From the NCBI GenBank assembly GCA_021234535.1, contig CM037836.1, forward strand, positions 23,240,769 through 23,304,768: 64,000 nt of DNA. Direction: 5' to 3'. Source of the DNA: Stichopus chloronotus. Taxonomy: Eukaryota > Echinodermata > Holothuroidea > Aspidochirotida > Stichopodidae. Below are positions 35,556-53,230 of the stretch, one piece after another (position 1 is the first letter of the stretch; every line of letters starts with the position of its first letter). Both the position numbers and the translations under genes were made by a program. The notes beneath the pieces were generated by a model that saw only the letters and a program-made list of their open reading frames with translations, was not told where the DNA came from and made no database searches.

Positions 35556-37902
35556 GGCGATTATAGTGTAGTATATCTCAGGTGTCGTCAATGCATTGCA
35601 TATATAAATGTACGTCGTTATTTGCAAAGTCTACACAAAACCTAACAAATATGAACCGGCCTGTTCGCGTACTGCTACACCAGTTTACGCGAGAGTTGTT
35701 ACATTGGATGCCTAGGTGAACAACAATAGGCCTGCAGACGTGCTCACAAGGGAATGTATAACTTGTTTAATGAATTTGTCTATAGGTATGAAATATTTCG
35801 AAAGTCTAATGTGCCAATGACATAGATATTAAATGGGTCAATTCACGAACACTCACCCACAGTACTTGTAATGGATCAAATTAATCTCCTATAATTATGA
35901 GTTCATTCTACGAAAACAGTGATGAAGTTTGTGAGTTACCGTCTGACCGTTAGTCACCAGTAGTTGCGGTACGCGTACATTGACTACAGGCGCCGGCGGG
36001 TAATGTGTGAACTAATAGCTCCCCTTAATCGATTGGCTGTTTGTAACCCATTACAGCATAAACATGTGTATGGTTTGCCCTTTTAGACTGCAGTCCTGCA
36101 TTCAAGGTGATTTCGTGCGTAACAAAGAAGTTTTACGTCTTATGTAAATAGTTAGCCAGATATGTGATAGAAGATAATTCACTGTGTATATGCTGGAGAC
36201 TGTACAGGAGGTCAAATTATTTGAAAACTATAAGGGAGTTCAGTCTGAAGGTTGTGTGACATGCTTCTTGTGCCCTCCATTTGCCCCCCCCCCCCCCCCA
36301 CACACACACACACACTTTTAAGATCCTGTTGCCGCCACTGGTGAGTACATACATTGAGTGACGGTTCTGTGTTACATAATTATTGGCTCAATCAAAGCGT
36401 CTATAATTGTGTGTATAGGCCTGTTTAGGGCAAAGATGGCTTTACAAAAAGCCATTCAAAAAAGTTAAACCATTACTGATAATTGTATCGATTCCTGTGT
36501 AAAGAGATTTAAAGAGCTTACTTATTTTTTTTTTATCCTGGACCGCTGTTTCTGTAGTGTCATGTCCTGCAGTACGGCACTCTAAGAAGGGGGTCCTTAA
36601 ATACCTCCGACCACGGGGAAAGACTCGGATTAAAATGGTGGATCACTCACGTGACTTTGTTTATAATTGCATTTACAAGGCAACATCTGTACGTCACACC
36701 ACATCAACTTCAATGTTGTTGGCCAAAAGGCCATTTCATTGTTCCAAAGGAAAAAAGAAAAGGAAAAAACGTGACAACGCGTCAATGCATCTTACAATTG
36801 AACAAACAAGGTTTATCCAAGTTCCAAAAATGTCATGTCTATTCTTAAAAACATCAACAGCATACTTTGACCACACCGTGACAACTACAGGATCCCTTGC
36901 CATCATGATGCGAGAACCAAGGCATTAGTTTGATGTCTAATTGCCCATGGTATTGTTTGCTACCTGAGTTCAATAGAACCACTGTGAAGTGATAAAAGTG
37001 ATCTAAGGCGATGAGGTTGGTAACAAGCAAAAGGCAAGAAACTCACATTTTCTTTGTTCTAGTGTGGTTTAGAGACTTTGAGTCAGCATGCACGGACTTG
37101 CACTTACCGCAAATCATCTTTGACCTAGATGACTGAAACATACAAGGGCTGGGACAAAAATAAATTTGAAACTCGAACGACTTACACTTGCTTCACTATC
37201 GAATTCCATACTTTGATCTCTGTTGACCTCAAAGGAGAATTGATTTCTTGAAAATGTCCAGACTTATTACACAAAAAACGTAAAATGCTTGAGATACAAT
37301 TGCTAAGTTTAATCAACTTCCCAAACACTATTGTGATATTATTGTGTTTACAAGTGTTTTGCATTTGAAACGGTTTCGAAATTGACATCAAAATTGACAT
37401 CAAAATTGACAAAAGTGTATATAGTGTCAAAAGAAAAAGAGAAGGAAAAAGCAAAGCAAATCAGCCAAACTATCAGGAGTGTGCACCACACATACAGCTT
37501 TGTCATTATTTATCACTACAATATAAACAGAATTTGAATGAGGAAGTATGGAAACCTAAAGCCAGGGGCAGGGTCTTTGTATCGACCCCCTTTACTTTTA
37601 ATATAGAAGTATACGAGATCAGTTACAGGTTACCCTTCTTGAGATATAGTATTTAAAAACAAAGCGTTACATGCATACATATTTACACAATGCACACACA
37701 CGACATCACAGTCTCATAGATTCCTTCGGCTTTTGACAAGGCACCAAAAGTAACGACACAGCGTTTCCAGCATAATCCCAGGTAACTCATGTAGGCATAA
37801 TAGCCCTTTCGATCCTTTACGAATTAGTAAGGAATTTTGCTGACATTTGTTATTCCTATATGACACGAAACCCTGAGACCTACTAACAGGAACAAGTAAA
37901 TT
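35556..37902. other. Intergenic region between genes C and D
   Basis: No gene is supported. It has a poly-C plus (CA)n tract at about 36284-36315. An open frame at 36557-36928 (123 residues, Lys-rich centre) has no recognisable domain or splice context. Confidence 0.5.
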
Positions 37903-40900
37903 TCATTCATCTTTTAGTTTTGTTGTAAAGCATTTGTTGCAAAGACAAGTACAAAACTTTCTCAAAAGCAAGTATTCCAGGTAAATGAGTATAAATGATG
38001 TAGCGGACAGAAACAAAGTGACGTCAATCATGTAAAGCTGAATGAAGTTCATGTCAGCCGATCTTGGCCTCAGATGATCGCCACCGAATTTCATGACGTG
38101 CTCTATCCAGTATACCGCCCTCTCCAATGGTCTGATCGGTATGTCGCGCTGAATGTCGGAGAAATGTTTGGCACGAGTTTTATACCTGAGAGACAATAAC
38201 AAAAATGTTGATAGTTTTACGAAACAACGGAATGTCTTGTAACACATATTCGTTCCGTGTTAAGATTAACTTTGAAAGTTCACAACGACAGCCCGTTCAC
38301 TATTAAATGAACTGTAATTAGATATGGCACTAATGTGTGTTTATGGACAGCATGTGTGCCAGGAATACCTACAGTGGATTGAGAAGAATATCTTGAATAG
38401 CTGTCATCAGATTTTCTTCCGTGATATTGGTCTTGTCAAGTATAAGTCCCATTCCCTTTTTCTGGATTCTTGCAGCATGACCTACTTGATCTCCGAGCAG
38501 AGGTATAAGAATCATGGGAACACCGTGGTGGATTGCTTCATGAACGCCGTTACTCCCGCCATGATAAATCAAGAGACGGGTCTTGGGATGTCCTATCAAT
38601 AAATTTTTGGAATATGTCACTGGTGATTGTATCCAGGAGTCTTATATCGTGTGCCACTGTATTATTGATATTAAGGAACCACCAAAGTAATACTAGAAAG
38701 GAAGAAGACAACACCTGCTGTATCCTACGCAAACCTAATTTATCCGTCTACATTAGTCCATAACCTATGATGTCCAACTGATCAGTAATCTCTGACTGAA
38801 CAGTTCTCAACACAGATCAGACGTTAGCTTCTGTCTTAGTTATGTTCCATCATAACTGCATGCCCAAACACTGCAATAATTGTATAGTAGAGTTGTTTCA
38901 ACAGTTTACGAACAAGAGATAATGTTTGCAGGCTGCGTTTGACATAAAAGGGAGCCTGAAGCCTGGGAATGTTTAGGTAGAACTTAATTTTGCAGTATGT
39001 CGGAATTGATGACTGATGGGGAGAGATTTAAGGCAATACCCCCTCCTTTTTGGAGCTACGCCCTTTTGGAGAATGCTTTCTCATGCAGGGTGGTTAAGCT
39101 GCACAATGGTGCTACAGTGATGCTAGATCCGAAGTTTATCTAAAACCTTACTTGGTGAAATGCGTTCTTTAACATTTAGCCTGTAAATTCCACGCATTTC
39201 CATAATTCTCTCTCCCTCTATGATAGCAAAAAAACTTTTGGAAAAGATCCAAGATGACCACCATCCGGGGTTACACAATAATATGTTACGAGAAAAGGAG
39301 AAAACAAGATTGCCCTACATTGCCCGAAACGAAAAAACAAAAAGTTTTAATCAGCCAAAGCAATCTGACAAGCTAAGATCATGGTGGCCGTCTGAACGAG
39401 TTTTGAAAGTGGAAATTGTTTGAACCAGTCTTTGAACCATTTGCTCTCGTTGGCCGATGCAGTATTTATGAGAAGTCGTTTCTGCAAGTGTATTGGTAAC
39501 ATGCCGGTTTCGAGATTGCAAATTATATTTTTTATTACTGGGGCCCACTGATTTATTCACTCTTCTTTGACGAGGGTAATATTTTAACTTGATTTAAATC
39601 GTCATGAGGACATTATTTTTCTCATTTTGAGCGAAATTTCACCGGGGTGGGAGGTGTGTACTCATCTTTGCAAACCCACCCTTCCTTCCTTGATTATCAG
39701 ATAAAAAAAAAACACTCAACCAACAAGAAATGGAAATTACAGCACAAAATGTTACGTATAATGTTTTTAGAGTTCGATAATTTTGAATCATTTTAATAAG
39801 GACTGTGACAAAATTTTGTTCACCATGCCAACGGCAAGCCAATAGTCAGGACCTCATCAGGTAAACAATACTTACATAATAGGCCTAAGTCAAAATACTT
39901 TGTCAATATTACAAAAACCAACCTACCTAACAGGTCATTTTGTGGAATCCATTTTAATAATTTAGTGTTGTTGCCGACGTTTGATGGTGGATCTGCGTTA
40001 TGTCTCCATAGCACTCTCTGTGGGAGTTTCCGAAAGACACGTGTAAACACATCGAGGGTGTCCTTGTATGGAAAGCCGTCTATGAAGGATCCCTAACAAA
40101 GAACAATACGATGATAGAGATAATTTCAATTCAGTCGACTGTATGGGCAGTTTTTCTGTAATCCAGCTATACTTCAATCTGTTTAAAGGGTTCCATAAAT
40201 AATAGGTTATCCATCTATGTAATTTTTTAAAAACAAAATCCCAGACATAGCAGAGACTAGTAGAGATTTATTTGAATATTCCTACTTACCAAACTGAAAA
40301 TGATGATACCGTTAGCTCCCGATCCTTCAACAAAGTCCTTTAATTCCTTCAAGTTAAGCAGCAAAGAATGAATGTTACAGTCAATATGTTCACCATGAAT
40401 TACCTAACAATCAGAATTAAAGCACACCGGAGCGATTAATACATACACTATTGTGACCGTTGGATGAAACACTAGTCATTGCACTAATGTGAACTGTTAG
40501 GCCCACCTATGCATCTTACACTTACCAACATCCTGTGGTTTTGTGGTGACGTAGTATTTTTGACTAACTGTATATATGATACCAGTGACCGGAAATAGTC
40601 TGATGCTCAAACAGTACTCTCTTGTTGATGGTCATGTAAATGCACTTGGTCCCACAAAACAGCCCTATGGTCAAGGAGCTATCTTCAAAAGTTAAGGATA
40701 TGTTAGTGACGACTGGAGCTCATTTTATGGGACAGGGTTACTGATTTCAGATACAGTGTCAACTTCGGCCTAGTCTTTCATCAAACATTGTGTGCCACAG
40801 TTACTCTCCCTTCGATGTTCGCAATGAATACTTATCGAGGTTAATATGTAGTATGTACACACTGGAGTACACAAAGGGGAACAAGGAGAAGACCTACCCC

Positions 40901-43043
40901 CCCCCCCCATTCCCACTCTTCATTTCATAAAAAAAAATAACGAATTAAGTAAAAGTAAAGATATATTTTAAAAAAATAATGAAAAAATAAAATGCAGTAA
41001 CCAATGTGTTATGATTACCCGAAGGAATTGTACCTAGTAAGCCGGTACCGAGTGTAAAAGCCCTGCAAGATTCAAACTGCAAAAAATATCCAAGAATATT
41101 AAGGGGAACAGTTTTCCATCCAAGAAAATACTGACATCATTTCAGGAAGCTTATTTAAGGAACCTGTTAAGAGCGATATCCGGCTACTTCATATAAATGG
41201 TACTTTCATCCATTTTCTTACGCTCTGATGGTCGCGCTCAACTTAGATAGTCTTGTCAGATTTCCCCTGTTTCCCCTTCCCCCAGTTTCTCTAATTTCAG
41301 CGCCCTCTTTCTCTTCGAATTCAAAATGTCTGGATTCGCATCTGTCAATCTGTCTGATACGCATTACCATTTCCCTGAATTGATTGTTTTCTCTCTCACA
41401 AAATTAGAAATTTGCAGACATGAGATCCTGTTTTCAAGGCTCAGTACATATAGCTTAGAACACCTGGACAGTGCTGTTTCCGACCATCGAAGGGGGGAGG
41501 GTGGGAGTTTGGAAAGCCAAAATTTTCTTGTACGCTACACGTCAACTGACGATGGCGCTCCGCTTACGTGGTATAAACGTGGTACCTTAATGAACCACGT
41601 ATTAGGGTATTTGTCTCGATTAAAATGCTCTATATTGATATAGACCTGCGAATATCATTTCCTGCAATATTCCAAGGATCTTTTTCTTTTTTTCTTTTTT
41701 TTTTTTTGTAGTTTCTTGTGAGGCTCTGCTTAGATGGTGAGAAAGCTTTTGTCTTAATCAAGTACTTTTTGTCCCCAATAAAGTCATCTAATGTGTTTTT
41801 TACCTTACAGGACTCGACTATTCGATCGTTCACGTTTGGACCCCCTGTTGAAAAATCCCGACTATGCCAGTGTATGTACAATAAACATCCACTTTGAATA
41901 GTTGCGACATGCAAACTGATAGGTCAGGGAAGTCTATATGCATTCCGACTTCTTAATATTTGCCGAAAGGCAAAGACAATACAAAACAAAAGCCATTAAC
42001 ACTGATGCTAGAAAATACACAGATTTGACATTTTTTTTTTTTTTTTTGCTCATCATGTCCTACAGTTCATTATGACGTATTCTTTGGCATTGTAAAGGAC
42101 AAAAAGCAATGGGAGGACACGGTGAGGACACTCCTAACTTCCCTTACATGCTTACCATTGGCAGGGGCTTGCTTGGTCGGGAAAGCAAACCTCCAATCGG
42201 AATATAGTTTGGAGTATATGGCCGTGGAAAGTCACTTGCCAAGCTAACGTGAGCGAGGAATAAAGATGCATTAGAGAATAGTTCCGCGATTGACTTTTCT
42301 GGGGATATTGTATGCTCGACTTGAATCTGTCTGTAGGGCATATCTGCTATATACTGGACACCAGAATAGAGGAGACTTGAAGCAAAATTTTGGACTCTTT
42401 CCAGAAATGTCATGTCATCTGTAAAGCGGCCAAATACATCGAACGGAACATACGATGACGGGTATGGCATTCCTATATGTCCTTCGTTGAATGACGGAAG
42501 GCGTATGGATGAAAAAACAACAGCAAACGGGACTTGAAGGTAATGGGCGACCAAAACATCACAGGATGAAAAGGGCGAGACTAAAACAAAATCAAAGTGC
42601 ACAGTCTTCAACTGATTCAAAGCGTTGTCATCGTTCCACAAATCGAGACAACTGGTAAACCTTGCATGCATAATGGTGAAGAAAAACTTCCACATCTGAA
42701 TAAATCCGCTTCCATATAAGGATGTATGTCTAACAACACTTTCCAACTGCTCTGCGTCTTCTTTCTTGTAGGACGCCCTAAAAATGAGAGCCTGGTTGAA
42801 GGTCTCATTTGAAAACGCCTTCGTACCTTTGATATTATTGGTTACTATCGTCACGTTGTGGCCGTTGGAGACGAGGCCCCCAGTTACCGCAGACAGAGCC
42901 ATGTAATGACTTGGGGACCCAATCAAATTGGAAGTTACAAGAAGGATATTTCCACCCGAAGACTGGTTTATCCACAGTAAAATATGTGATAGTAGCAACA
43001 CCTTTCTCGTTGACCATTTATTCGTAATGTCTCGGACATCCAT
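37903..43043 (-). CDS. UDP-glycosyltransferase gene D (UDP-glucuronosyltransferase type), 5 exons, 537 aa
   Basis: Exons in transcript order: 42156-43043, 40290-40346, 39927-40092, 38373-38592, 37903-38185. The ATG at 43043 (MDVRDITNKW) gives the family-standard 888-base exon 1, though the frame stays open to 43193. Signal peptide precedes SSGGN; H46 is in SPSHYM; residue 156 (dyad Asp site) is Ser. Exon 3 reads RHNADPPSN..WIPQNDLL. Exon 4 has YHGGSNGVHEAIHHG and LGDQ. The tail KLKDE is KxKxx. The exon 4 donor lies at CCACT|GTAGGT, so codon 444 becomes Leu (CT|G) instead of the Ser used by gene A. Without this donor the exon would run into an in-frame TAG. Introns 2 and 4 are very short (197 and 187 bases), the most compact in the cluster. 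Confidence 0.92.
41465..41580. repeat. Copy of a dispersed GCGCTCCGCT repeat
   Basis: A G-rich run is followed by AAAATTTTCTTGTACGCT, then TCAACTGACGATGGCGCTCC. It resembles sequences at 1500-1545, 1800-1935, 50395-50690 and (inverted) 57180-57330. No terminal repeats are evident. Its class is unknown. Confidence 0.6.
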
Positions 43044-47529
<4,486 letters not shown>

Positions 47530-50500
47530 TCATTCAGGTTTTAATTTAGCTGCCGACGATCTGTTACATAAACACTGATAACACCTCCTCAAGACCAAAA
47601 ACTCAACGTAGACGAAACACAGTGTAACCACACATAGAAACACAGTGACGTCAATCATGTAAAGTTCAATAATGCCCATGTCAGCCGATCTTGGCCTCAG
47701 ATGATCGCCACCGAATTTCATGACGTGCTCTATCCAGTATACCGCCCTCTCCAATGGTGTCATTGGCATATCGTGATGAATATCGGCGAAGTGTTTTGAC
47801 AGGGCCTTGTAACTGGGAAAGAAAAATGACATTGTGCATGGTAGACATACAATTAAAAAAAATGCTACGTAAACGTGGCTTTACTTTTGATTTTTTTTCT
47901 CACCAACTTTCGACATAATTCGTCCTCAGTAGTCAATAATAAGAACAGACCAACATGTTCTACTGTACAAACAAATCCGAAAAAAAAAAAAACGGTGTTC
48001 TATCACAGTTTTTTTTCATATCACTTACAATCTTTATTTCTTAACACCGGTTTTTCCAATACGAATACTAGAAACCCATTTTCCTTTTTTTTTTTACAAT
48101 TGTTGTTTATATGACAAACAATCGTGCAAGAATTGTTACCCCGAAGTTATCGAGTCCGCCTCCTGTTTGAGTGCACGTAAAACGACATACCTGGGATCGT
48201 GAAGGACTTCTTGAACAGCGGCCATCAGATTTTCCTCTGTAATATTTGTTTTATCCAAGAATAATCCCATGCCCTTTTTCTGAACTCGGGCGGCGTGAGC
48301 GGCTTGATCTCCGACAAGAGGAATGATCACCATGGGTATACCGTGGCTGATTGCCTCGAGAACACCGTTACTGCCGCCGTGGTATATCAATAAACGGGCC
48401 TTGGGATGTCCTGCCGGTAAAACATGCGGTCATTACTATATCCCTTTGACCCTGTGATTGAATTCATGGTGGTACCGTTCCGACGACTCTCTGACGAGAT
48501 CTTCGTTACTAAATTGAATATGAGTATGACGGAATCCTGGGGTCTGGGAAGTAGCTTGAGCTCTTACTACCATTGCAAAGCAAATGATGATGAGAGGTAA
48601 CTGGCAAATTTGACCAAATGAGTATTAATATACTTGCGTACTTTTTTTACACAATCCTGATCTTGTATGTTCCCCAATAGCCTATACTGAGACTGGAAGT
48701 TGAGTTCTGTCGCAGGCACTTACTATAACTAAATACGGTAATTGTAATTCTTTTCTTTTTTTTAGTTCCTCGTACAGTGAATTACGATGACGGAGAGCTT
48801 AACGTCAAACCAGGGAGGTGTTATTAGATGGAGATCTATAGAAAACTCTTTCTTTGAAGCCTACTAGTTGCCGGCAGTAGTCTCTTTTGTGTGTTGATCT
48901 TGATGAGTCAATAGGCTTAAGAGGTGTTAAGAACTAAGTACAAGTGGGAGATGTCGTCTGCTACATCTCGATGAGTAGCTCGCTAAATTTTCCCCTTGCC
49001 TTAACATTGCCAGTCGCTCAAGCTGTAAATTAATTTGAGGGTTCCGACGCGTTTTGACGCTACTTACAACATACTTGTCTGGTACGCTACAACTTGCTCA
49101 AAATGCGGGTGTCTTTAAGATCATGCGAGCGAATGCGAAAATAAGTCAAAAACTGACGGCAAAGTTTAGTCTTATACTTCTTTTGTTCATTTGCATAGAT
49201 CATGAGCACTGGTTTATAGCCAGCATCATTAGGTTCCTTGGCAATAACAGTCGTTTGGAATGTCCTAACGGTGTTTCGTACTTGACTGTCGGCAACTAGT
49301 TAGACATTAAAGCATTCCTTTAAATAATCCTTTTTGTTGGGGTCTCTGTCGGTATGAATGAGCACATGAGGTTGCCAAGATATTAGACAAAGGTTTTTCA
49401 ATGCCTTTTAGTTCAATAATCCCCAATTAAAGGATTTAGTCTTTACTCTAAGGTGAATCTCATTGGATTAGCATAAATTAAAGTTTCCGATGGAGCTCCA
49501 TCTAATAGCACCTCCCTGGTCAAACCTGAGGGGTATCAAAAAAGATATATGGGACCTACATTCCACCTAATCCGATATCCACAACGCCAGGATAGATGGG
49601 GAATGAAACGAGAGAGGGTGGCGATAGGGACGGTATCACCAAATTGTCGACCGCTCAATGAAAGTACATGCAATAACCACGTACATTTGTGTTTGCGATG
49701 AGTTTTACTGTTAAAAGTATTACCCTCTTGAAATATGATCGTTGTGAATGTTTGAGGCAGTTCACACAGCCGGGACGTGTTTCTTTGTGAAGTAAAGTTT
49801 CTGCATATGGATGCTTATGTTGGCTCAAGAAATATTATTTGACCACCTAGATCTTTCATAAATGTAAAGTCAGTGCAACAGTGCAACTTCTGTCCTGAAT
49901 AACTTTTAACGAGTAGAACCGTTTCGATGAGTCTTCAAGACTCCGTAACATGATGACTAATGATACCCATTTCCAACCTAACGAACATGCCTGTCAGTAG
50001 TCCCTGATCATACAGCAAAAGAAAAACACCACTATTCAGAGAGCTAGTTTGCAATCTGTTCCTGATATTTGCATTGGGTTTGTTCACGGTTTACGTAAAC
50101 GACCCTCTTAACCACCTTACAGAACTTACCTACTAAATCATTTTGTGGAAGCCACTTCAACAACATTGTGTTGTTGCCGATGTTTGCTGGTGGTTCTGCG
50201 TTGTGCCTCCACAGTACTCGTTGGGGTAGTTTTCTAAAGACACTTGCGAACATATCAGCTATTCCATTGTCAGCTAAGCCTCCAACAGCAGAACCCTTTC
50301 CGTATTAATACAAACACATGATAACAAAACAAAACAAAAAAAAAATATATGTGCAAGTTGTTACGTCAAGATTTTTAAAGTGACTACAGGTGCGTCAAGT
50401 TGCTGAGAATGGAAAGGGCGATTCCTTGAGGTCTGGGGGTATTTTTATTCAAAAAATTCTTCAAGTACGCTGCGTTTCAACAAATAGTGGCGCTCTGCTA

Positions 50501-53230
50501 AGTCTCCACACAATTACCCCATTATCCACAACCCTGGGTGTACAACTGCAGTGCCACACTGCAACTTCGTTTTAAACGATCGGCCATGATTTCTATTTGA
50601 GGCCACTTATGTTTTGCCAATCCCCTCCCCACGCCCTCCGCCCCCATATTTCTTCGTTCCGTCTCGCCTGTTCTCTTGTAAGCAGGAAGTGTGCACTTCT
50701 TTGCTGTGAATACTTTTGATTTTGAGAGAAGCTGTAATGGTTCAAAAATTTGCTTTACACTTGGTTTACGTTAGTATATTTACAGTGCCCGTAGCAATCT
50801 GGGACTAACTTGCCTCTGGCCTGGGTATCGGCACTGCAGGTCTCACCCCCCCCCCCCCTCCCCCAACCTGCCAAAAGTAGCCTAGCTGCGGACCTCATCG
50901 CAACGAGTCTGAAGTAACACATGCTATAAAATGATTTAGGGGACGGGTCAAGGTGAAGACATGTCAATGACAAAAAAAAAGAGTTCAGAACACGAACAAG
51001 TCTGAAAGCAGGATTCAAAGAAATGTAAGAAAAAACCTCACGCATATCTGCTAGGACAATGAAAATGAATCCTGCGGTATCCTATGCAGTTGGTACGTCT
51101 GACAGATAGCAAAATGTTGCAAAATATTCCACTACCACAAGTTATTGTGCGAAATATTTGATTGTCAAACACTTACCAAAGTAAAGATGATGACACCATG
51201 ATCTCCAGATCCTTCAACAAAGTCCGCCAATTCCTATACCGTGAGTAAATACAATGAGAGCGTGGTTGGAAAAACGTATACTTGAGCAGTAAAAAGGTCC
51301 TCTAGCATATACAACATGTATATGTATATATATATATATAAAATTGAAACAATACACCACTGATTTGATGGAAAACATCAATATATTAACAGTGTACACA
51401 AAGATTATAATAAAAATACGACACGTTTCGGAAGGTCAACTTCCATCGTCAGGTTGATGATGAGACTAAATAAGGAGAGGTGGACGTACTACCAATTGGG
51501 CTGTCAAAGAAAAAAATTTAGAAGTGACACTTAGTTGAATAAAGAAAATAATGGGGATTCAGATTCAGATATTGGTATCGAGAGACGTGATTTTCAGAAA
51601 TTACTTGTATTTGCTACCTCTCAAACGCATTTTCTTTTTAACGGCAATTATTATGACCAAGTGGATGGTGTAGCCATGGGCTCCCCACTTGCACCAGTTT
51701 TAGCCAACTTGTTCATGGGCCATCTTGAAAATTGTTTTCTCAATGACACATCCGCCCCAGCCAAACCGTATCTCTACCGTAGATATGTAGATGACATTTT
51801 CTGTTGTTTCGACAATGAGAATGAAGCGGACTCCTTCTTGCATTATATCAATATCAATGTTTTCCATCAAATCAGTGGTGTATTGTTTCATTTTTTTATC
51901 TGGACTTGTGCTTCGTAGAACATTCGGATATATATATAAGAAACCATGTCTCATGTCTGATAGTCCGAAATGTTGCAAATTTCAAGAAGTTTTAAGTACA
52001 AGAATGTTCATCTACCAGTAGTCCCTTCACTGCAAATACATGATGGTCTGTTGGCGGATCACACCGTTTAAAGATAGACAAGTATAACGACCTTAAAAAG
52101 AGACACTTCTAATGGCCAGGGGGCCCGGCTCAAGAGTATGAGCACCGACGGTTAACATCCCCACAAATGCGTGTTCATAATATTTCGGAGTCCTTGTTCA
52201 ATTTGCATTGCAACAAGGATACTGATACAATTTAAACCCGCCCTTCATTCTACAGTCAAAATTTAAATTTACCGTCATTACATCGGTTTGTGCGCAAATG
52301 TGGGACTTAAAAAAAATATACAATTGTAAATAAATATTTCACCTTCGGCAAGGGTTTGATCGGCCGAGAAATTAAACCGCCAATCGGGATATAGTTTGGT
52401 GTATATGGTCTAGGGAAGTCACTTCCCAAACTGACATGGGCAAGGTATAAAGAGGCACGTGAGTACAATTCCTTGATCGACTTCGACGGACAAATCTGAT
52501 GTTCCACTTGAATCTTCCGGTACGGTCTGTTGAAGTTGTATTGCAACACATGATACAATAATGGGGTCACCGAATTCTGAAGCCTCTGGACGAATGTCAT
52601 TTCGTCGGTAGCAGTTCCGAAGATATTGAAAGGAACATAAGATAACGGATACGGCATTCCTATGTATCCTTCGTGAAATGTCGGAAGACGAATGGACGGA
52701 ATGACGACTGCGAAAGGTACGTCGAGGTAATGGGCCACTAGAACATCACACGAGGAAAAAGGAAAGACTAAAACCATATCGAAATGAGAATTCTTCAACT
52801 GCTCTAAAATACGACTATCGTTCCAAAAATCGAGGCAGTTTGAATACACCATATTCATAAACACAGAGGTCATCCTCAACATTTCCAGAATTCCCATATC
52901 GGCGAATGCTTTCGTCTCCGCCTGTTTTTCTAACTGTTCGGCATCTTCTTTCTTGTAAGATGCCTTGAACGTTAAAACGTGGGTAAAGGTATCATTTGGA
53001 AATCCCTTCGTCCCTTTGATATCGTTCGTTACTAAGGTGACGTTGTGGCCATTGGAGACGAGACCTCCAGTTACCGTAGAGAGGGCCATATAATGGCTCG
53101 GAGATGCCACAGAATTAGTGGTAACCATAAGAATATTTCCTCCAAAGCATCGCCCTATCCATAATGAAAGACATAATAGGATGGAAATACTATTTAAAGC
53201 CAATTCACTCTTGCTTCCTAGTAGAGCCAT
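47530..53230 (-). CDS. UDP-glycosyltransferase gene E (UDP-glucuronosyltransferase type), 5 exons, 537 aa
   Basis: Exons in transcript order: 52343-53230, 51177-51233, 50130-50295, 48191-48410, 47530-47812. Start ATG at 53230 (MALLGSKSEL). The signal peptide ends near RCFGGN; catalytic H46 is in SPSHYM; residue 156 is Phe. Exon 2 encodes ELADFVEGSGDHGVIIFTL. Exon 3 reads RHNAEPPAN..WLPQNDLV. Exon 4 has YHGGSNGVLEAISHG and an intact donor motif, VGDQ. The membrane segment follows ELYMIDVT, and the tail KLKPE fits KxKxx. All introns are GT..AG. Intron 1 contains a broken Penelope-like retroelement. The protein is full length for the family, with no stop or frameshift. Confidence 0.93.
50395..50690. 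repeat. Dispersed GCGCTC repeat, copy just upstream of exon 3 of gene E
   Basis: Includes TTCTTCAAGTACGCTGCGTT, GTGGCGCTCTGCTAAGTC and a C-rich tail ending TTCTTCGTTCCGTCTCGCCT. The tail closely matches the end of the copy at 1800-1935. It lies in intron 2 of gene E. Confidence 0.55.
51315..51342. repeat. (TA)n simple repeat
   Basis: A TATATATA tract within the Penelope-like remnant. Confidence 0.85.
51416..51452 (-). ncRNA. Hammerhead-ribozyme-like core in the Penelope-like element
   Basis: On the minus strand CTGACGA is followed by a GGAAG/CTTCC hairpin, then GAAACG-TGT-CGTA. This gives the conserved CUGANGA and GAAA boxes, a 3-bp stem III (ACG/CGU) and a GUA cleavage triplet. Such motifs are established in Penelope-like terminal repeats. 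Stem II has an extra T next to CTGACGA, and stem I is not convincing. It may be a decayed or dimer-acting version. Confidence 0.5.

Larger units (their letters stand above)
51300..52020 (+). mobile_element. Penelope-like retroelement remnant, intron 1 of gene E
   Basis: The plus-strand frame 51535-51918 encodes the Penelope-type RT blocks QTHFLFNGNYYDQVDGVAMG, SPLAPVLANLFMGHLE and RRYVDDIFC (YVDD is the RT catalytic motif). The frame breaks after SFLHYIN. A 40-base sequence at 51345-51384 recurs inverted at 51851-51890 (38 of 40 match), consistent with partial, inverted terminal repeats as often seen in Penelope-like elements. It is inserted opposite to the host gene. The endonuclease (GIY-YIG) domain is not visible. 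Confidence 0.85.

Noticed and set aside
36557..36928. 123-residue plus-strand ORF, Lys-rich
   Set aside because: No recognisable domain, two overlapping frames are open, and no supporting signals; likely chance.
42617..43017. Other-frame ORFs within exon 1 of gene D
   Set aside because: Shadows of the UGT coding frame.
51700..51978. Minus-strand ORF opposite the Penelope-like RT
   Set aside because: It is the antisense shadow of the RT frame and its inverted repeat.
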